This document shows, one piece after another, positions 48,539-56,852 of a stretch of 64,000 bases of DNA. The stretch covers positions 1 to 64,000 of the forward strand of contig CAJOIU010000001.1 in NCBI GenBank assembly GCA_905234855.1, given 5' to 3'. How positions within the stretch are numbered: the first letter of the stretch is position 1; the number at the start of each line of letters is the position of its first letter. The notes beneath the pieces are model-generated. The model did no database searches. It saw only the letters and a list, made by a program, of their open reading frames with translations, and had not been told where the DNA came from. Source of the DNA: an uncultured Oscillospiraceae bacterium. GTDB taxonomy: Bacteria > Bacillota > Clostridia > Oscillospirales > Oscillospiraceae. A program made the translations under genes and the position numbers.

Positions 48539-48578
48539 AAAGCCAGAATCAAATGTGTGTAAAGGAATGGTGCAGCAC

Positions 48579-48842
48579 ATGATCAGTCGTGAAGTTACTA
48601 TCAATAATCAGGTCGGTCTGCATGCCCGTCCTGCCACCTTCTTTATCCAGAAGGCCAATGAGTTCAAGAGCGTTATCTGGGTGGAGAAGGACGATCGCCG
48701 CGTCAATGCCAAGAGCCTGCTTGGCGTGCTTTCCCTCGGCATCGTGAAGGGAACCACCATCAGCATCATTGCCGACGGTGCGGACGAGGAGCAGGCGGTG
48801 GAGACGCTTGCTGAGCTGATTGACCGGGAGTTCGCTGAATAA
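48579..48842 (+). CDS. ptsH: Phosphocarrier protein HPr
   Basis: The 87-residue protein has the catalytic histidine in VGLHARPAT (about residue 15) and the regulatory serine region NAKSLLGVLSLG (Ser about 46), which fits phosphorylation by HPr kinase in Firmicutes. Because the histidine is present it is HPr rather than Crh. Start at ATG 48579 gives the normal length; the ATG at 48567 is an alternative but lies too close to AAAGG. Flanked by its own promoter and terminator, so monocistronic; ptsI is not adjacent. Confidence 0.92.
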   Translation: MISREVTINNQVGLHARPATFFIQKANEFKSVIWVEKDDRRVNAKSLLGVLSLGIVKGTTISIIADGADEEQAVETLAELIDREFAE

Positions 48843-48861
48843 TCATCGAAACAGCAGACTA

Positions 48862-48897
48862 AAAGGGTGTGTAATGGTTCCGTTGCACACCCTTTCT
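48862..48897 (+). terminator. Rho-independent terminator after ptsH
   Basis: A perfect 10-bp stem (48862-48871 with 48886-48895) and a 14-base loop end in a pyrimidine tail just ahead of uvrC. Confidence 0.75.
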
Positions 48898-48913
48898 CTG
48901 CATTTATGCGCCT

Positions 48914-50740
48914 ATGGATAAGATCGCACAGTTAAGGGAAAAAGCGAATAAGCTGCCGCTGCTGCCCGGGGTGTATATCATGAAAAACACCGCGGGCGAG
49001 GTCATCTACGTCGGCAAGGCAAAGGCGCTCAAAAACCGCGTCACCAGCTATTTCCGGGGCGACCACCTGCCCAAGGTGGCGGCCATGGTGAGCCATGTCG
49101 AGGATTTCGACGTGATCGTGGCGGCGACGGAGTTCGAGGCGCTTGTGCTGGAAAACAGTCTTATCAAGCGCCATATGCCCCACTATAACATCCTCCTGCG
49201 GGACGATAAGACCTATCCGTTCCTTCGTCTCGATCCACGGGAGGCGTATCCCACCTTCTCCATCTCCAATAAGGTGAAGGACGACGGCGCCCGGTACTAT
49301 GGCCCCTACGGCAGCCGAGGCACGGTCAGGAGCATCCTCGAAACACTCTGTAAGGCGCTGCGCCTGCCGGACTGCGGACGGAAATTCCCCCGGGATATCG
49401 GGAAGGAGCGCCCGTGCCTCAATTTTCACATGGACGCCTGCGAAGGCTGGTGCCGAGGGACGCCGGACGCGGCGGAATATCGCGCCCGTATCGCGCAGGC
49501 GGAGCAGCTTCTGTCCGGCGATGCGAAGCAGCTCATGCGGGAGCTGGAGCAGGAAATGCTGGCTGCCTCAGAGGCGCTTCGGTTCGAGAAGGCAGCGGAG
49601 CTGCGGGATCGGCTCCGGGCGGTGAAGGAGCTGTCGAACCGGCAGTCGGTCATCCGCGCCGCCCGCGCCGACACGGACGCGGTGGGCTTCTGCCGGGGCG
49701 CGAAGACCGCCTTCGTGGTGCTGCATTATACGGAGGGCGCACTCACCGGCAAGGATCTCGAGCTGATGCCGGAGCCGATGGAGGACGACGCGGCGGCGAT
49801 CTCCGCGCTGGTGCGGCAGTATTATGTGCGCCGGGGCGCATGGCCGAAGCTCGTGCTGCTGCCCGAGCTGCCGGAGGACGCGGAGCCGCTGGAGGCGCTT
49901 CTGTCGGAGATGGCCGGACGGAAGGTGGAGCTGTCCGTCCCCCAGCGCGGCTCGCGGCGGGAGCTCATGGAAGCCGCCCGGCGCAATGCCCGGGAGGAGA
50001 GCCTTCGGGCGGAGAGCGAGGCAGAGCGCCGCAGCAAGACGCTTGAGTGGCTGCAGAAGATGCTCGTTCTGGAAGAGCCGCCCCGCCGTATCGAATCCTA
50101 TGATATCTCCAACACCGGCAATTTTGGCATCGTGGCCTCGATGGTCGTGTTCGAGGACGGGAAGCCTTCCAAGAGGAATTACCGCAAATTCCGCATGAAA
50201 ACCGTGGAGGGGCAGGACGATTTCGCCAGTATGCACGAGGCGATCAGCCGCCGGATCGAGCGGTTCATCGAGAAGGACGAGAGGTTCATGCCCCTGCCGG
50301 ACGTGTTTTTCATTGACGGCGGCGTGGGGCAGGTCGGCGCTGCGGTGGCCGCGTTGGAGGAGCGGGGCTTTCATCTGCCGGTGTTCGGCATGGTGAAGGA
50401 CGACCGCCATCGAACCCGGGCGCTCACCACGGCGGACGGGCGCGAGATCGGCATCCAGTCGAATCCCGCCGTGTTCTCCTTCGTTGGGATTATCCAAGAG
50501 GAGACCCACCGCTTCGCCATCGAATACCACCGCAAGCTGCGGGAGAAAACCATCACCTCCCAGCTCGAGGGCATCCCCGGGATCGGCGAGCAGCGCCGCA
50601 AGGCGCTGATGACGGCGTTCCGCAGCATCAAGAATATCCGGGAGGCGTCGGTGGAGCAGTTGGCCGCCGTTGTTTCCCGTCCTGCCGCGCAGGCGGTATA
50701 CGATCACTTCCACAGCGAAGGGGAGGAAGCGTTATCATGA
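48914..50740 (+). CDS. uvrC: Excinuclease ABC subunit C
   Basis: The 608-residue protein has the GIY-YIG nuclease domain (LPGVYIMKNTAGEVIYVGKAK, residues 18-38), the UvrB-interacting UVR motif (about 205-240), the RNase H-like second nuclease domain (ESYDISNTGNFGIVASMVVF, FIDGGVGQ) and tandem HhH motifs at the end (LEGIPGIGEQRRKALMTAF). Makes both incisions in nucleotide excision repair. Overlaps rsmD by 4 bases. Confidence 0.96.
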   Translation: MDKIAQLREKANKLPLLPGVYIMKNTAGEVIYVGKAKALKNRVTSYFRGDHLPKVAAMVSHVEDFDVIVAATEFEALVLENSLIKRHMPHYNILLRDDKTYPFLRLDPREAYPTFSISNKVKDDGARYYGPYGSRGTVRSILETLCKALRLPDCGRKFPRDIGKERPCLNFHMDACEGWCRGTPDAAEYRARIAQAEQLLSGDAKQLMRELEQEMLAASEALRFEKAAELRDRLRAVKELSNRQSVIRAARADTDAVGFCRGAKTAFVVLHYTEGALTGKDLELMPEPMEDDAAAISALVRQYYVRRGAWPKLVLLPELPEDAEPLEALLSEMAGRKVELSVPQRGSRRELMEAARRNAREESLRAESEAERRSKTLEWLQKMLVLEEPPRRIESYDISNTGNFGIVASMVVFEDGKPSKRNYRKFRMKTVEGQDDFASMHEAISRRIERFIEKDERFMPLPDVFFIDGGVGQVGAAVAALEERGFHLPVFGMVKDDRHRTRALTTADGREIGIQSNPAVFSFVGIIQEETHRFAIEYHRKLREKTITSQLEGIPGIGEQRRKALMTAFRSIKNIREASVEQLAAVVSRPAAQAVYDHFHSEGEEALS

Positions 50741-51276
50741 GAGTCATCACAGGAACGGCCCGCGGGCGGAAGCTTGCCGAGCCGAAGGACGCCTCTGTCC
50801 GGCCGACGACGGATATGGTCAAGGAGGCGATTTTCAGCATCGTACAGTTTGACGTGCCGGGGCGGCGTGTCCTCGATCTCTTCGCGGGCACCGGGCAGCT
50901 CGGCATCGAGGCGCTCAGCCGCGGCGCGCGGGAATGTGTTTTTGTGGACAGCAGCCCCGCGTCCCTCGCCCTCGTGCGGAAAAACCTCGAGACCTGCCGG
51001 ATGCAGGGGCAGGTCGTGCGGTCTGACGCGCTGTCATACCTCTCGCATGCCGGTAAGTTTGATCTCGTTTTCGTCGATCCGCCGTATCACGCGGGACTGT
51101 ACGAGGACGTGCTGCACGCGCTTTTTATGTTTGACATATTAACCGATGGTGGTATAATACTTGTCGAAAGTATGCGAGGCGAGGCGATGCCGGAGGCGCC
51201 CGCGCCCTATGCGCGGGGCAAGACCTACAACTACGGCAGAATATCGCTTACTGTCTACACGAGGGATTCGCTATGA
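50737..51276 (+). CDS. rsmD: 16S rRNA (guanine966-N2)-methyltransferase RsmD
   Basis: The 179-residue protein opens MRVITGTARGRKLAEPKDASVRPTTDMVKEAIFS, followed by SAM-binding VLDLFAGTGQLGIEALSRGA and catalytic FVDPPYHAG. Methylates G966 of 16S rRNA. Coupled by ATGA overlaps to uvrC before and coaD after. Confidence 0.94.
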   Translation: MRVITGTARGRKLAEPKDASVRPTTDMVKEAIFSIVQFDVPGRRVLDLFAGTGQLGIEALSRGARECVFVDSSPASLALVRKNLETCRMQGQVVRSDALSYLSHAGKFDLVFVDPPYHAGLYEDVLHALFMFDILTDGGIILVESMRGEAMPEAPAPYARGKTYNYGRISLTVYTRDSL

Positions 51277-51770
51277 CGACAGCCATTATTCCCGGCAGCT
51301 TCGATCCCATCACCTTGGGGCATCTGAACATCATCCGCCGCGCCGCGCAGATCTTCGATCGCGTCGTGGTGTGCGTGATGAAAAACAGCGCGAAAAACTA
51401 TATGTTCACCATCGACGAGCGCGTGGAGCTTGTGAAGCGGGTGGTGTCCCGCCTGCCGAATGTGCAGGTGGATACCACGAACCTGCTGCTGGCGGAATAT
51501 GCCCGGCAGCACGAGGGAGCGGTGATCGTAAAAGGGTTGCGCGCCGTTTCGGACTTCGACTACGAATTTCAGATCGCCCTTATCAACAAGAAAATGAACC
51601 CGGAGCTGGATACGTTATTTCTTACCTCCAGCGAGAAATACACCTTCCTCAGCTCCACGGTCGTCAAGGAGATGGCGGCCTACGGCGCCGATCTTTCCGA
51701 ATTTGCGCCGCGGGAGATCATTGACGATATCATAGAAAGATCAAATAACAGGAGGCAGACGCAGAAATGA
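51273..51770 (+). CDS. coaD: Phosphopantetheine adenylyltransferase
   Basis: The 165-residue protein has the nucleotidyltransferase motif PGSFDPITLGHLNII (HxGH-like TLGH) and the late SSTVVKEM segment equivalent to the family ISSTxxR/K. Makes dephospho-CoA from 4'-phosphopantetheine and ATP, the penultimate CoA step. The rsmD-coaD order is conserved widely. Confidence 0.95.
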   Translation: MTTAIIPGSFDPITLGHLNIIRRAAQIFDRVVVCVMKNSAKNYMFTIDERVELVKRVVSRLPNVQVDTTNLLLAEYARQHEGAVIVKGLRAVSDFDYEFQIALINKKMNPELDTLFLTSSEKYTFLSSTVVKEMAAYGADLSEFAPREIIDDIIERSNNRRQTQK

Positions 51771-52264
51771 ACGAAAACGAAGGCATCCTCGAGCTGGTGG
51801 AAATGCTCTATAACATGGTTTCGGAGGCGTGGGGCGTCCCCCTCGGAAACGATAAGTGCCTTGTGGATCGCAATCAAGCGCTCGATATCATCGAGGAGAT
51901 CAAAAATCAGCTTCCCGCGGAGATCGCGGAGGCGAAGCGTCTCGTCTCCCGCCGGGATGATTTCATCGGCAACGCCAAGCGTGAGGGTGAATCCATCCGC
52001 AAAATGGCGGAGGAGCGTGCCCGCAAGCTGGTGGACGAGCAGGAGATCGTCAAAATGGCTCGCGCCCGTGCCGAGGAAGTGATCGCGAATGCCGAAAACA
52101 AGTCCCGCGAGCTGCGCCGCGCCGCCAACGAGTATGTGGACGAGGCGCTCAAAGGCGCGGAGGATTCCGTCAATCAGTCGCTGGAGATCCTTCGCCAGTC
52201 CCGGGCGCGCTATCGCAGCGCCGCCGCCGGGTATCGCCAAACGGCGGCCAAGGACGAGGAGTAA
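51767..52264 (+). CDS. Coiled-coil protein, DivIVA/ATP-synthase-b-like in composition
   Basis: The 165-residue protein is nearly all helical: a short N-terminal globular part (EGILELVEMLYNMVSEAWGVPLGNDKCLVDRNQALDIIEEI) and a long Arg/Glu/Ala coiled coil (about 60-155). A similar gene often follows coaD in Clostridia; automated annotation tends to call it an ATP synthase b-like or DivIVA-like protein, but no TM helix is present, so it is not an F0 b subunit. Coupled to coaD by an ATGA overlap. Function unknown; a cell-division or scaffold role is only suggested by composition and by the dcw cluster that follows. Confidence 0.75.
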   Translation: MNENEGILELVEMLYNMVSEAWGVPLGNDKCLVDRNQALDIIEEIKNQLPAEIAEAKRLVSRRDDFIGNAKREGESIRKMAEERARKLVDEQEIVKMARARAEEVIANAENKSRELRRAANEYVDEALKGAEDSVNQSLEILRQSRARYRSAAAGYRQTAAKDEE

Positions 52265-52294
52265 TCCCCGCGGAAAACTACATAATCGCGCCAC

Positions 52295-52337
52295 GGAGCG
52301 CGGTACGGTTTCAAGCCGTACCGCGCTCCTTTTTTTT
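52295..52337 (+). terminator. Rho-independent terminator of the uvrC operon
   Basis: A perfect 14-bp stem (52295-52308 with 52316-52329) and a 7-base loop are followed by eight T. Confidence 0.92.
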
Positions 52338-52428
52338 ATGCGTCCCTATATCTTGTGGTCGGTTACAAGGGTTACAACTAAAGGTAAAAATTGGCAGAGA
52401 AAAAGCAAAAAAATTGTAAAGTTTTCTC

Positions 52429-52457
52429 TTGCAATTTGTGGTTTTGCCCCCTATAAT
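52429..52457 (+). promoter_or_regulatory. Promoter of the dcw (division and cell wall) cluster
   Basis: TTGCAA (52429-52434), a 17-base spacer and TATAAT (52452-52457) lie about 65 bases upstream of mraZ. Confidence 0.8.
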
Positions 52458-52465
52458 AATGCCAT

Positions 52466-52491
52466 AAGTGGGGCGAAGTGGTGGAAAGTGT
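52466..52491 (+). promoter_or_regulatory. MraZ box (three 10-bp-spaced direct repeats)
   Basis: AAGTGG, AAGTGG and AAGTGT start at 52466, 52476 and 52486, exactly one helical turn apart. It lies just downstream of the mraZ promoter, in the place and form of the repeats bound by MraZ rings in other bacteria. Confidence 0.75.
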
Positions 52492-52526
52492 ATCATTTTC
52501 CCACAATGAGGGCGGAGGTGAGCCGG

Positions 52527-52943
52527 ATGACAGGCGAATATCAGCATTCGCTGGACGCAAAAGGGCGTCTGTTTATCCCGGCACGGCTTCGCGAGGAGCT
52601 TGGCCCTGAATTTTATGTGACGCTTTCGATGGATAAATGTCTCTGCGCCTACAGCGCGGAGAACTGGCAGATATTTTCCGATAAGGTGAACGCCATGCCC
52701 TATGTGAAGCAGCGGGCGATGCGTCCATTGTATGCCTTTGCCAGCAAGTGCGAGCTGGATGCGCAGGGGCGCGTCCTGCTGCCTCAGACCCTGCGGGAGC
52801 GGGTCGGGCTGACGAAGAACGTAACGGTACTCGGCGCGAACAACCACGCGGAGTTCTGGGACAGCGACGAATGGGCGGCGCTGCGGGATGCGGAGGCCTC
52901 GCCGGAGAACATCGCGGCGGTCATGCAGGAGCTGGATTTCTGA
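52527..52943 (+). CDS. mraZ: Transcriptional regulator MraZ
   Basis: The 138-residue protein has two SpoVT/AbrB-like halves, each with the family signature: GEYQHSLDAKGRLFIPARLRE near the start and KCELDAQGRVLLPQTLRE in the middle. Forms a ring that binds repeats in its own promoter and controls the dcw cluster. GGAGGTGA lies 5 bases before the ATG. Its stop shares a base with the rsmH start (TGATG). Confidence 0.95.
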   Translation: MTGEYQHSLDAKGRLFIPARLREELGPEFYVTLSMDKCLCAYSAENWQIFSDKVNAMPYVKQRAMRPLYAFASKCELDAQGRVLLPQTLRERVGLTKNVTVLGANNHAEFWDSDEWAALRDAEASPENIAAVMQELDF

Positions 52944-53875
52944 TGGAGCATGTCAGCGTACTGCTCAATGAGTGCATAAAATACCTGAATATCAAGCCCG
53001 ACGGCGTGTATGTGGACGGTACCCTCGGTATGGGCGGCCATTCGGCGGCTATCGCCGCCAAGCTCACGACGGGACGGCTGATCGGCATCGACCGGGACGA
53101 CCGGGCGCTGGCGTTTGCCGCGGAGCGGCTCGCGCCGTATGCCGACCGGGTGACCCTGCGGAAGGGCAATTTCGGCGATCTAGGCAAGATCATGGAAAGC
53201 GCGGGCGTCGCCAAGGCGGACGGATTGCTTTTCGATCTGGGCGTATCCTCGCCGCAGCTCGACAATGCCGCCCGCGGCTTCTCGTATATGAAGGACGCGC
53301 CGCTGGATATGCGGATGGATGAGCAGGCCTCCCTCACGGCGGCGGAGATCGTGAATCGCTGGAGCGAGGCGGAGCTGCGCAGTATTTTCTGGCGCTATGG
53401 CGAGGAACGCTATGCCGGACGCATTGCCGCTGAGATCGTGTCCCGGCGGGAGCAGGAGCCCATCGAGAGCACGGGGCAGCTTGTGGAGCTTATCCGGCAT
53501 ACGATGCCGGCTGCGGCGCTGCGGGAGAAGCAGCATCCGGCGAAACGGTGCTTCCAAGCCCTGCGCATCGCGGTGAACGATGAGCTCGGCTCGCTGGAGC
53601 GGATGCTCGAGCAGGCGCCGGATCGCCTCAATCCCGGCGGCAGGCTTCTTGTCATCAGCTTCCATTCACTGGAGGACCGTATGGTGAAGGAAGCCATCCG
53701 TCAGCGGGAGGCGGGCTGCACCTGCCCGAAGGATTTTCCCGTATGCACCTGCGGCTTTGTGCAGACGTTCCGCAGCGTTACCCGCAAGCCGGTATCCCCC
53801 TCGGCGCAGGAGACCGAAGTGAATCCCCGGGCGCGCAGCGCACGGTTACGAATAGCGGAGAGAGTGGAAACATGA
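52943..53875 (+). CDS. rsmH: 16S rRNA (cytosine1402-N4)-methyltransferase
   Basis: The 310-residue protein opens MEHVSVLLNECIKYL, with the SAM-binding DGTLGMGGHSAAI block, GLLFDLGVSSPQLDNAARGFSY, HPAKRCFQALRIAVNDEL and SFHSLEDRMVK, all diagnostic for RsmH (MraW). Position after mraZ is universal. The start is fixed by overlap with the mraZ stop and the conserved N-terminus. Confidence 0.96.
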   Translation: MEHVSVLLNECIKYLNIKPDGVYVDGTLGMGGHSAAIAAKLTTGRLIGIDRDDRALAFAAERLAPYADRVTLRKGNFGDLGKIMESAGVAKADGLLFDLGVSSPQLDNAARGFSYMKDAPLDMRMDEQASLTAAEIVNRWSEAELRSIFWRYGEERYAGRIAAEIVSRREQEPIESTGQLVELIRHTMPAAALREKQHPAKRCFQALRIAVNDELGSLERMLEQAPDRLNPGGRLLVISFHSLEDRMVKEAIRQREAGCTCPKDFPVCTCGFVQTFRSVTRKPVSPSAQETEVNPRARSARLRIAERVET

Positions 53876-54465
53876 GCAACACCAAAACCTTCAAAAGCTA
53901 CAACTTTGTCACAGGCGCGGTGGATGGGACGCTGGCGTATGATTTCAGCAATCCCCGGTTTCGTCCGCAGGAGGAGACGCTGGAGCGTCCCCGTCGGCGG
54001 CAGCGTCCGCAGCAGCGGGCCGTGCCGCAGGAGCTGGAGTGGGTGCGGGAGGATTCCCGCGCGGAGACGCAGACCGAGGCCGGCACGCGCACGGCGGCGG
54101 GCTTTTCGCCTGTGACGCTCCTCGGAACGGCGGCTGTGGTCGTGCTTCTCGTCATGGTGCTGCTGGCGCAGATCCGGCTGGTGAGCATCTCGGGAGACGC
54201 TGTGGCGCTGGAGGCGCAGATCGCGGAGCTGGAGACCGAACGCGATAAGCTGAAGGTGGAATATGAGACGATCTTCAATTTGAAGGACGTGGAGGAATAC
54301 GCCACCGGCGTTCTCGGCATGCAGGAGCCGCGGGAGGACCAGATCTACTATCTGACGAACATCAGCTCGGCCGATAAATGCGTCATCGTCACGCGGGAGC
54401 AGACGGATATGTTCTCCCTCGGCGTGGAGGATATCATCCATTCCGTGAAGGAATATTTCAGTTGA
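53872..54465 (+). CDS. ftsL: Cell division protein FtsL-like
   Basis: The 197-residue protein has a long Arg/Gln-rich cytoplasmic N-terminus (about 90 residues), one TM helix (about 82-102, TLLGTAAVVVLLVMVLLAQI) and an extracellular leucine-zipper-like coiled coil (LEAQIAELETERDKLKVEYE). Sequence conservation is low in this family; the bitopic layout plus the slot between rsmH and the class B PBP identify it. Longer than Bacillus FtsL (117). Overlaps rsmH by 4 bases. Confidence 0.85.
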   Translation: MSNTKTFKSYNFVTGAVDGTLAYDFSNPRFRPQEETLERPRRRQRPQQRAVPQELEWVREDSRAETQTEAGTRTAAGFSPVTLLGTAAVVVLLVMVLLAQIRLVSISGDAVALEAQIAELETERDKLKVEYETIFNLKDVEEYATGVLGMQEPREDQIYYLTNISSADKCVIVTREQTDMFSLGVEDIIHSVKEYFS

Positions 54466-54524
54466 CAAGGGTATTATACTGGATATAGCAGAAGGCCATC
54501 CGTCAACGTCCAAAGGAGTACCCT

Positions 54525-56849
54525 ATGTTGATCAAGCGCAAGTCGAAAAAAGAACCTGTTTCGCCGAACAGGGTAATGCTTCGCCGCACAACGTTCGTTA
54601 TGATCGTGTGCGGCATAGCTGCATTTTTAGCGCTCGGCGTCCGGCTGTTTCAGATCCAGATCCTCGACCACGATATGTATGAGGCGGCGGCGGTGGATCA
54701 GCAGCTCCGGGAGACCACCGTGGCCGCGAAGCGCGGCACCGTGTATGACCGAAACATGAATATCCTTGCCATGAGCGCCACGGTGTATAATATCTATATC
54801 AGCCCGGCGGAGATGGTGATGAACGACGAGGATCCCTCTGTGATCGCCAGCGGCCTGTCCTCGATCCTCGGGGTGGATTATTACACGATCTACGATAAGA
54901 CCCAGAACAAGGAGTCGTGGTATTCCACCGTCGCCACCAAGGTGGACGACGAGACGGCCGAGCTTGTGCGGAAGTTCAAGGAGGACGGTTATCAGACCGT
55001 TGACGATAAGGGCAGACCCATCACGAAAAAGATCCAAGGCGTGAAGATCGAGGAGGCGTCCCGCCGGTTTTATCCCTACAGCAGTCTTGCCTGCCATGTC
55101 ATCGGCTTCGTGGGGGCGGACGATTACGGCCTTTCCGGGGTGGAGTATTACTACAATAAGACCCTCGCCGGAACGAACGGGCGCATCGTGCGCGCTACGA
55201 ACGCTAACGGCACCGATATGCTGTTTACGGATTTTGAGGATTACTACGACGCACAGGATGGCCAGAGCGTGGTGCTGACCATCGACGAAACGGTACAGTA
55301 TTATCTTGAAAAGCATCTGCAGGCCGCGGCGGAGGATTATGACCTCCTCAACGGTGCGGCGGGCATCGTGATGGATGTGAAGACCGGCGCGATCCTCGGA
55401 ATGGCTTCGCTGGACGGCTTCGATCTCAACAATTACGCCGCGGTGGGGGAGAAGGCGCAGGCCCGCGCCGACGCCGCCCTTGACGAGGATACGAAAAACG
55501 CCATCCTGCAGGAGGAGCGGGCAGAGCAATGGCGCAATAAGGCCATTTCCGAGACCTATGAGCCCGGCTCCACCTTCAAGATCATTACCCTCGCCATGGC
55601 GCTGGAATCCGGCGCGGTGACGATGGATTCCAACTTCTACTGCGGCGGCAGCATGAACGTCATCGGCCGTGACACGCCGCTGAACTGCTGGAATACCGGC
55701 GGACATGGGGATGAAACGCTCACGCAGGCGGTCATGAACTCCTGCAATATCGCGTTCGTGAACATAGGCCAGCGCGTCGGCGCCGAGCGTTTTTACGAAT
55801 ATGCCCGCGCTTTCGGTTTTTTCGATAAGACCGGCATCGACCTTACGGGCGAATCCGGCAGCATCTGGTGGAGCGAGGACGTGTTCTTCGATCCCGACAA
55901 CCTCTCGCAGCTCGCGGCGGCCTCCTTCGGTCAGACCTTCACCATCACGCCGCTGCAGCTCATCACGGCGGTCAGCGCCGTGGCAAACGGCGGCTATCTC
56001 ATGACGCCGTATATCGTCAGCGAGGTCATCAATGCCGACGGCACCGTGGCCGAGCAGCATGAACCCACCGTGGTGCGGCAGGTGGTCAGCGAGGAAACGA
56101 GCCGCCTGTGCTGCGAGATCCTCGAGCAGGTCGTGGGGAACCCCGCCGGTACGGGTAAAAACGCCTATGTTGCCGGCTACCGCATCGGCGGCAAGACCGG
56201 CACCTCGGAAAACGTCGTGTATGAGGCCAATACCGGCACGAAGCAGTATATCACCTCCTTCATCGGTATCGCGCCTGCGGATGATCCGCAGGTGGCTGTG
56301 CTGGTGCTGCTGGAGAACCCCGGTCCCGATTCCAGCACCTATGTCAGCGGCGGCCAGATGGCCGCGCCTACCGTGGGCGGCATTATGGCCGATATCCTGC
56401 CGGTGGTGGGCGTGGAGCCGGAATACAGCGATGACGAGGCGGCGTTCGTGGATCGCACGGTGCCGCGGGTGATCGGCAAGACGGTGGCGGAGGCACAGGC
56501 CGCCTGCATCGAAAACGGTCTGGAATGCCGGGTCGTCGGAAACGGCGCCACGGTCACCTCCCAGCTCCCGCGCTCCGGCGCCACGGTGGCGGCAGACAGC
56601 GAGATCCTCCTGTACTGCGGCGTGGAGCCGGACACCGAGCCGGTGGTCATGATCGACCTCACGGCGCTCGACTATGAGACCGCCCGCATCCGCATGGGCT
56701 GGTCGGATCTCTACATCAAGGGCGAGGGCGCCATGCTGGGCGGCTCGACGCTCATCACGAAGCAGAGCGTCGCCACGGGTACGGCGGTGGCGCCGGGGAC
56801 AGTCGTGACGGTAACGCTGTCCGATTCGAGCAATCTGGGACGGTATTGA
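54525..56849 (+). CDS. Class B penicillin-binding protein (SpoVD/FtsI type) with PASTA domains
   Basis: The 774-residue protein has an N-terminal TM (about 24-44), a dimerisation domain (RGTVYDRNMNILAMSA) and a transpeptidase domain with the three catalytic motifs STFK (in EPGSTFKII), SCN (in MNSCNIAF) and KTGT (in GGKTGTSEN). Two C-terminal PASTA repeats follow (about 645-705 and 712-770). It crosslinks septal or spore peptidoglycan. Only one such gene is in the cluster, so it may serve as both FtsI and SpoVD, or the other copy lies elsewhere. Confidence 0.93.
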   Translation: MLIKRKSKKEPVSPNRVMLRRTTFVMIVCGIAAFLALGVRLFQIQILDHDMYEAAAVDQQLRETTVAAKRGTVYDRNMNILAMSATVYNIYISPAEMVMNDEDPSVIASGLSSILGVDYYTIYDKTQNKESWYSTVATKVDDETAELVRKFKEDGYQTVDDKGRPITKKIQGVKIEEASRRFYPYSSLACHVIGFVGADDYGLSGVEYYYNKTLAGTNGRIVRATNANGTDMLFTDFEDYYDAQDGQSVVLTIDETVQYYLEKHLQAAAEDYDLLNGAAGIVMDVKTGAILGMASLDGFDLNNYAAVGEKAQARADAALDEDTKNAILQEERAEQWRNKAISETYEPGSTFKIITLAMALESGAVTMDSNFYCGGSMNVIGRDTPLNCWNTGGHGDETLTQAVMNSCNIAFVNIGQRVGAERFYEYARAFGFFDKTGIDLTGESGSIWWSEDVFFDPDNLSQLAAASFGQTFTITPLQLITAVSAVANGGYLMTPYIVSEVINADGTVAEQHEPTVVRQVVSEETSRLCCEILEQVVGNPAGTGKNAYVAGYRIGGKTGTSENVVYEANTGTKQYITSFIGIAPADDPQVAVLVLLENPGPDSSTYVSGGQMAAPTVGGIMADILPVVGVEPEYSDDEAAFVDRTVPRVIGKTVAEAQAACIENGLECRVVGNGATVTSQLPRSGATVAADSEILLYCGVEPDTEPVVMIDLTALDYETARIRMGWSDLYIKGEGAMLGGSTLITKQSVATGTAVAPGTVVTVTLSDSSNLGRY

Positions 56850-56852
56850 TCT

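Noticed and set aside
51767-52264. F-type ATP synthase b subunit
   Set aside because: It has a b-like coiled coil but no membrane segment and no other ATP synthase genes nearby.
54466-54524. Promoter (TTGACA near 54462) in front of the PBP gene
   Set aside because: The -35 lies at the end of ftsL, but no -10 hexamer sits at 16-18 bases with a good match; the AT-rich TATACT is only 7 bases away.
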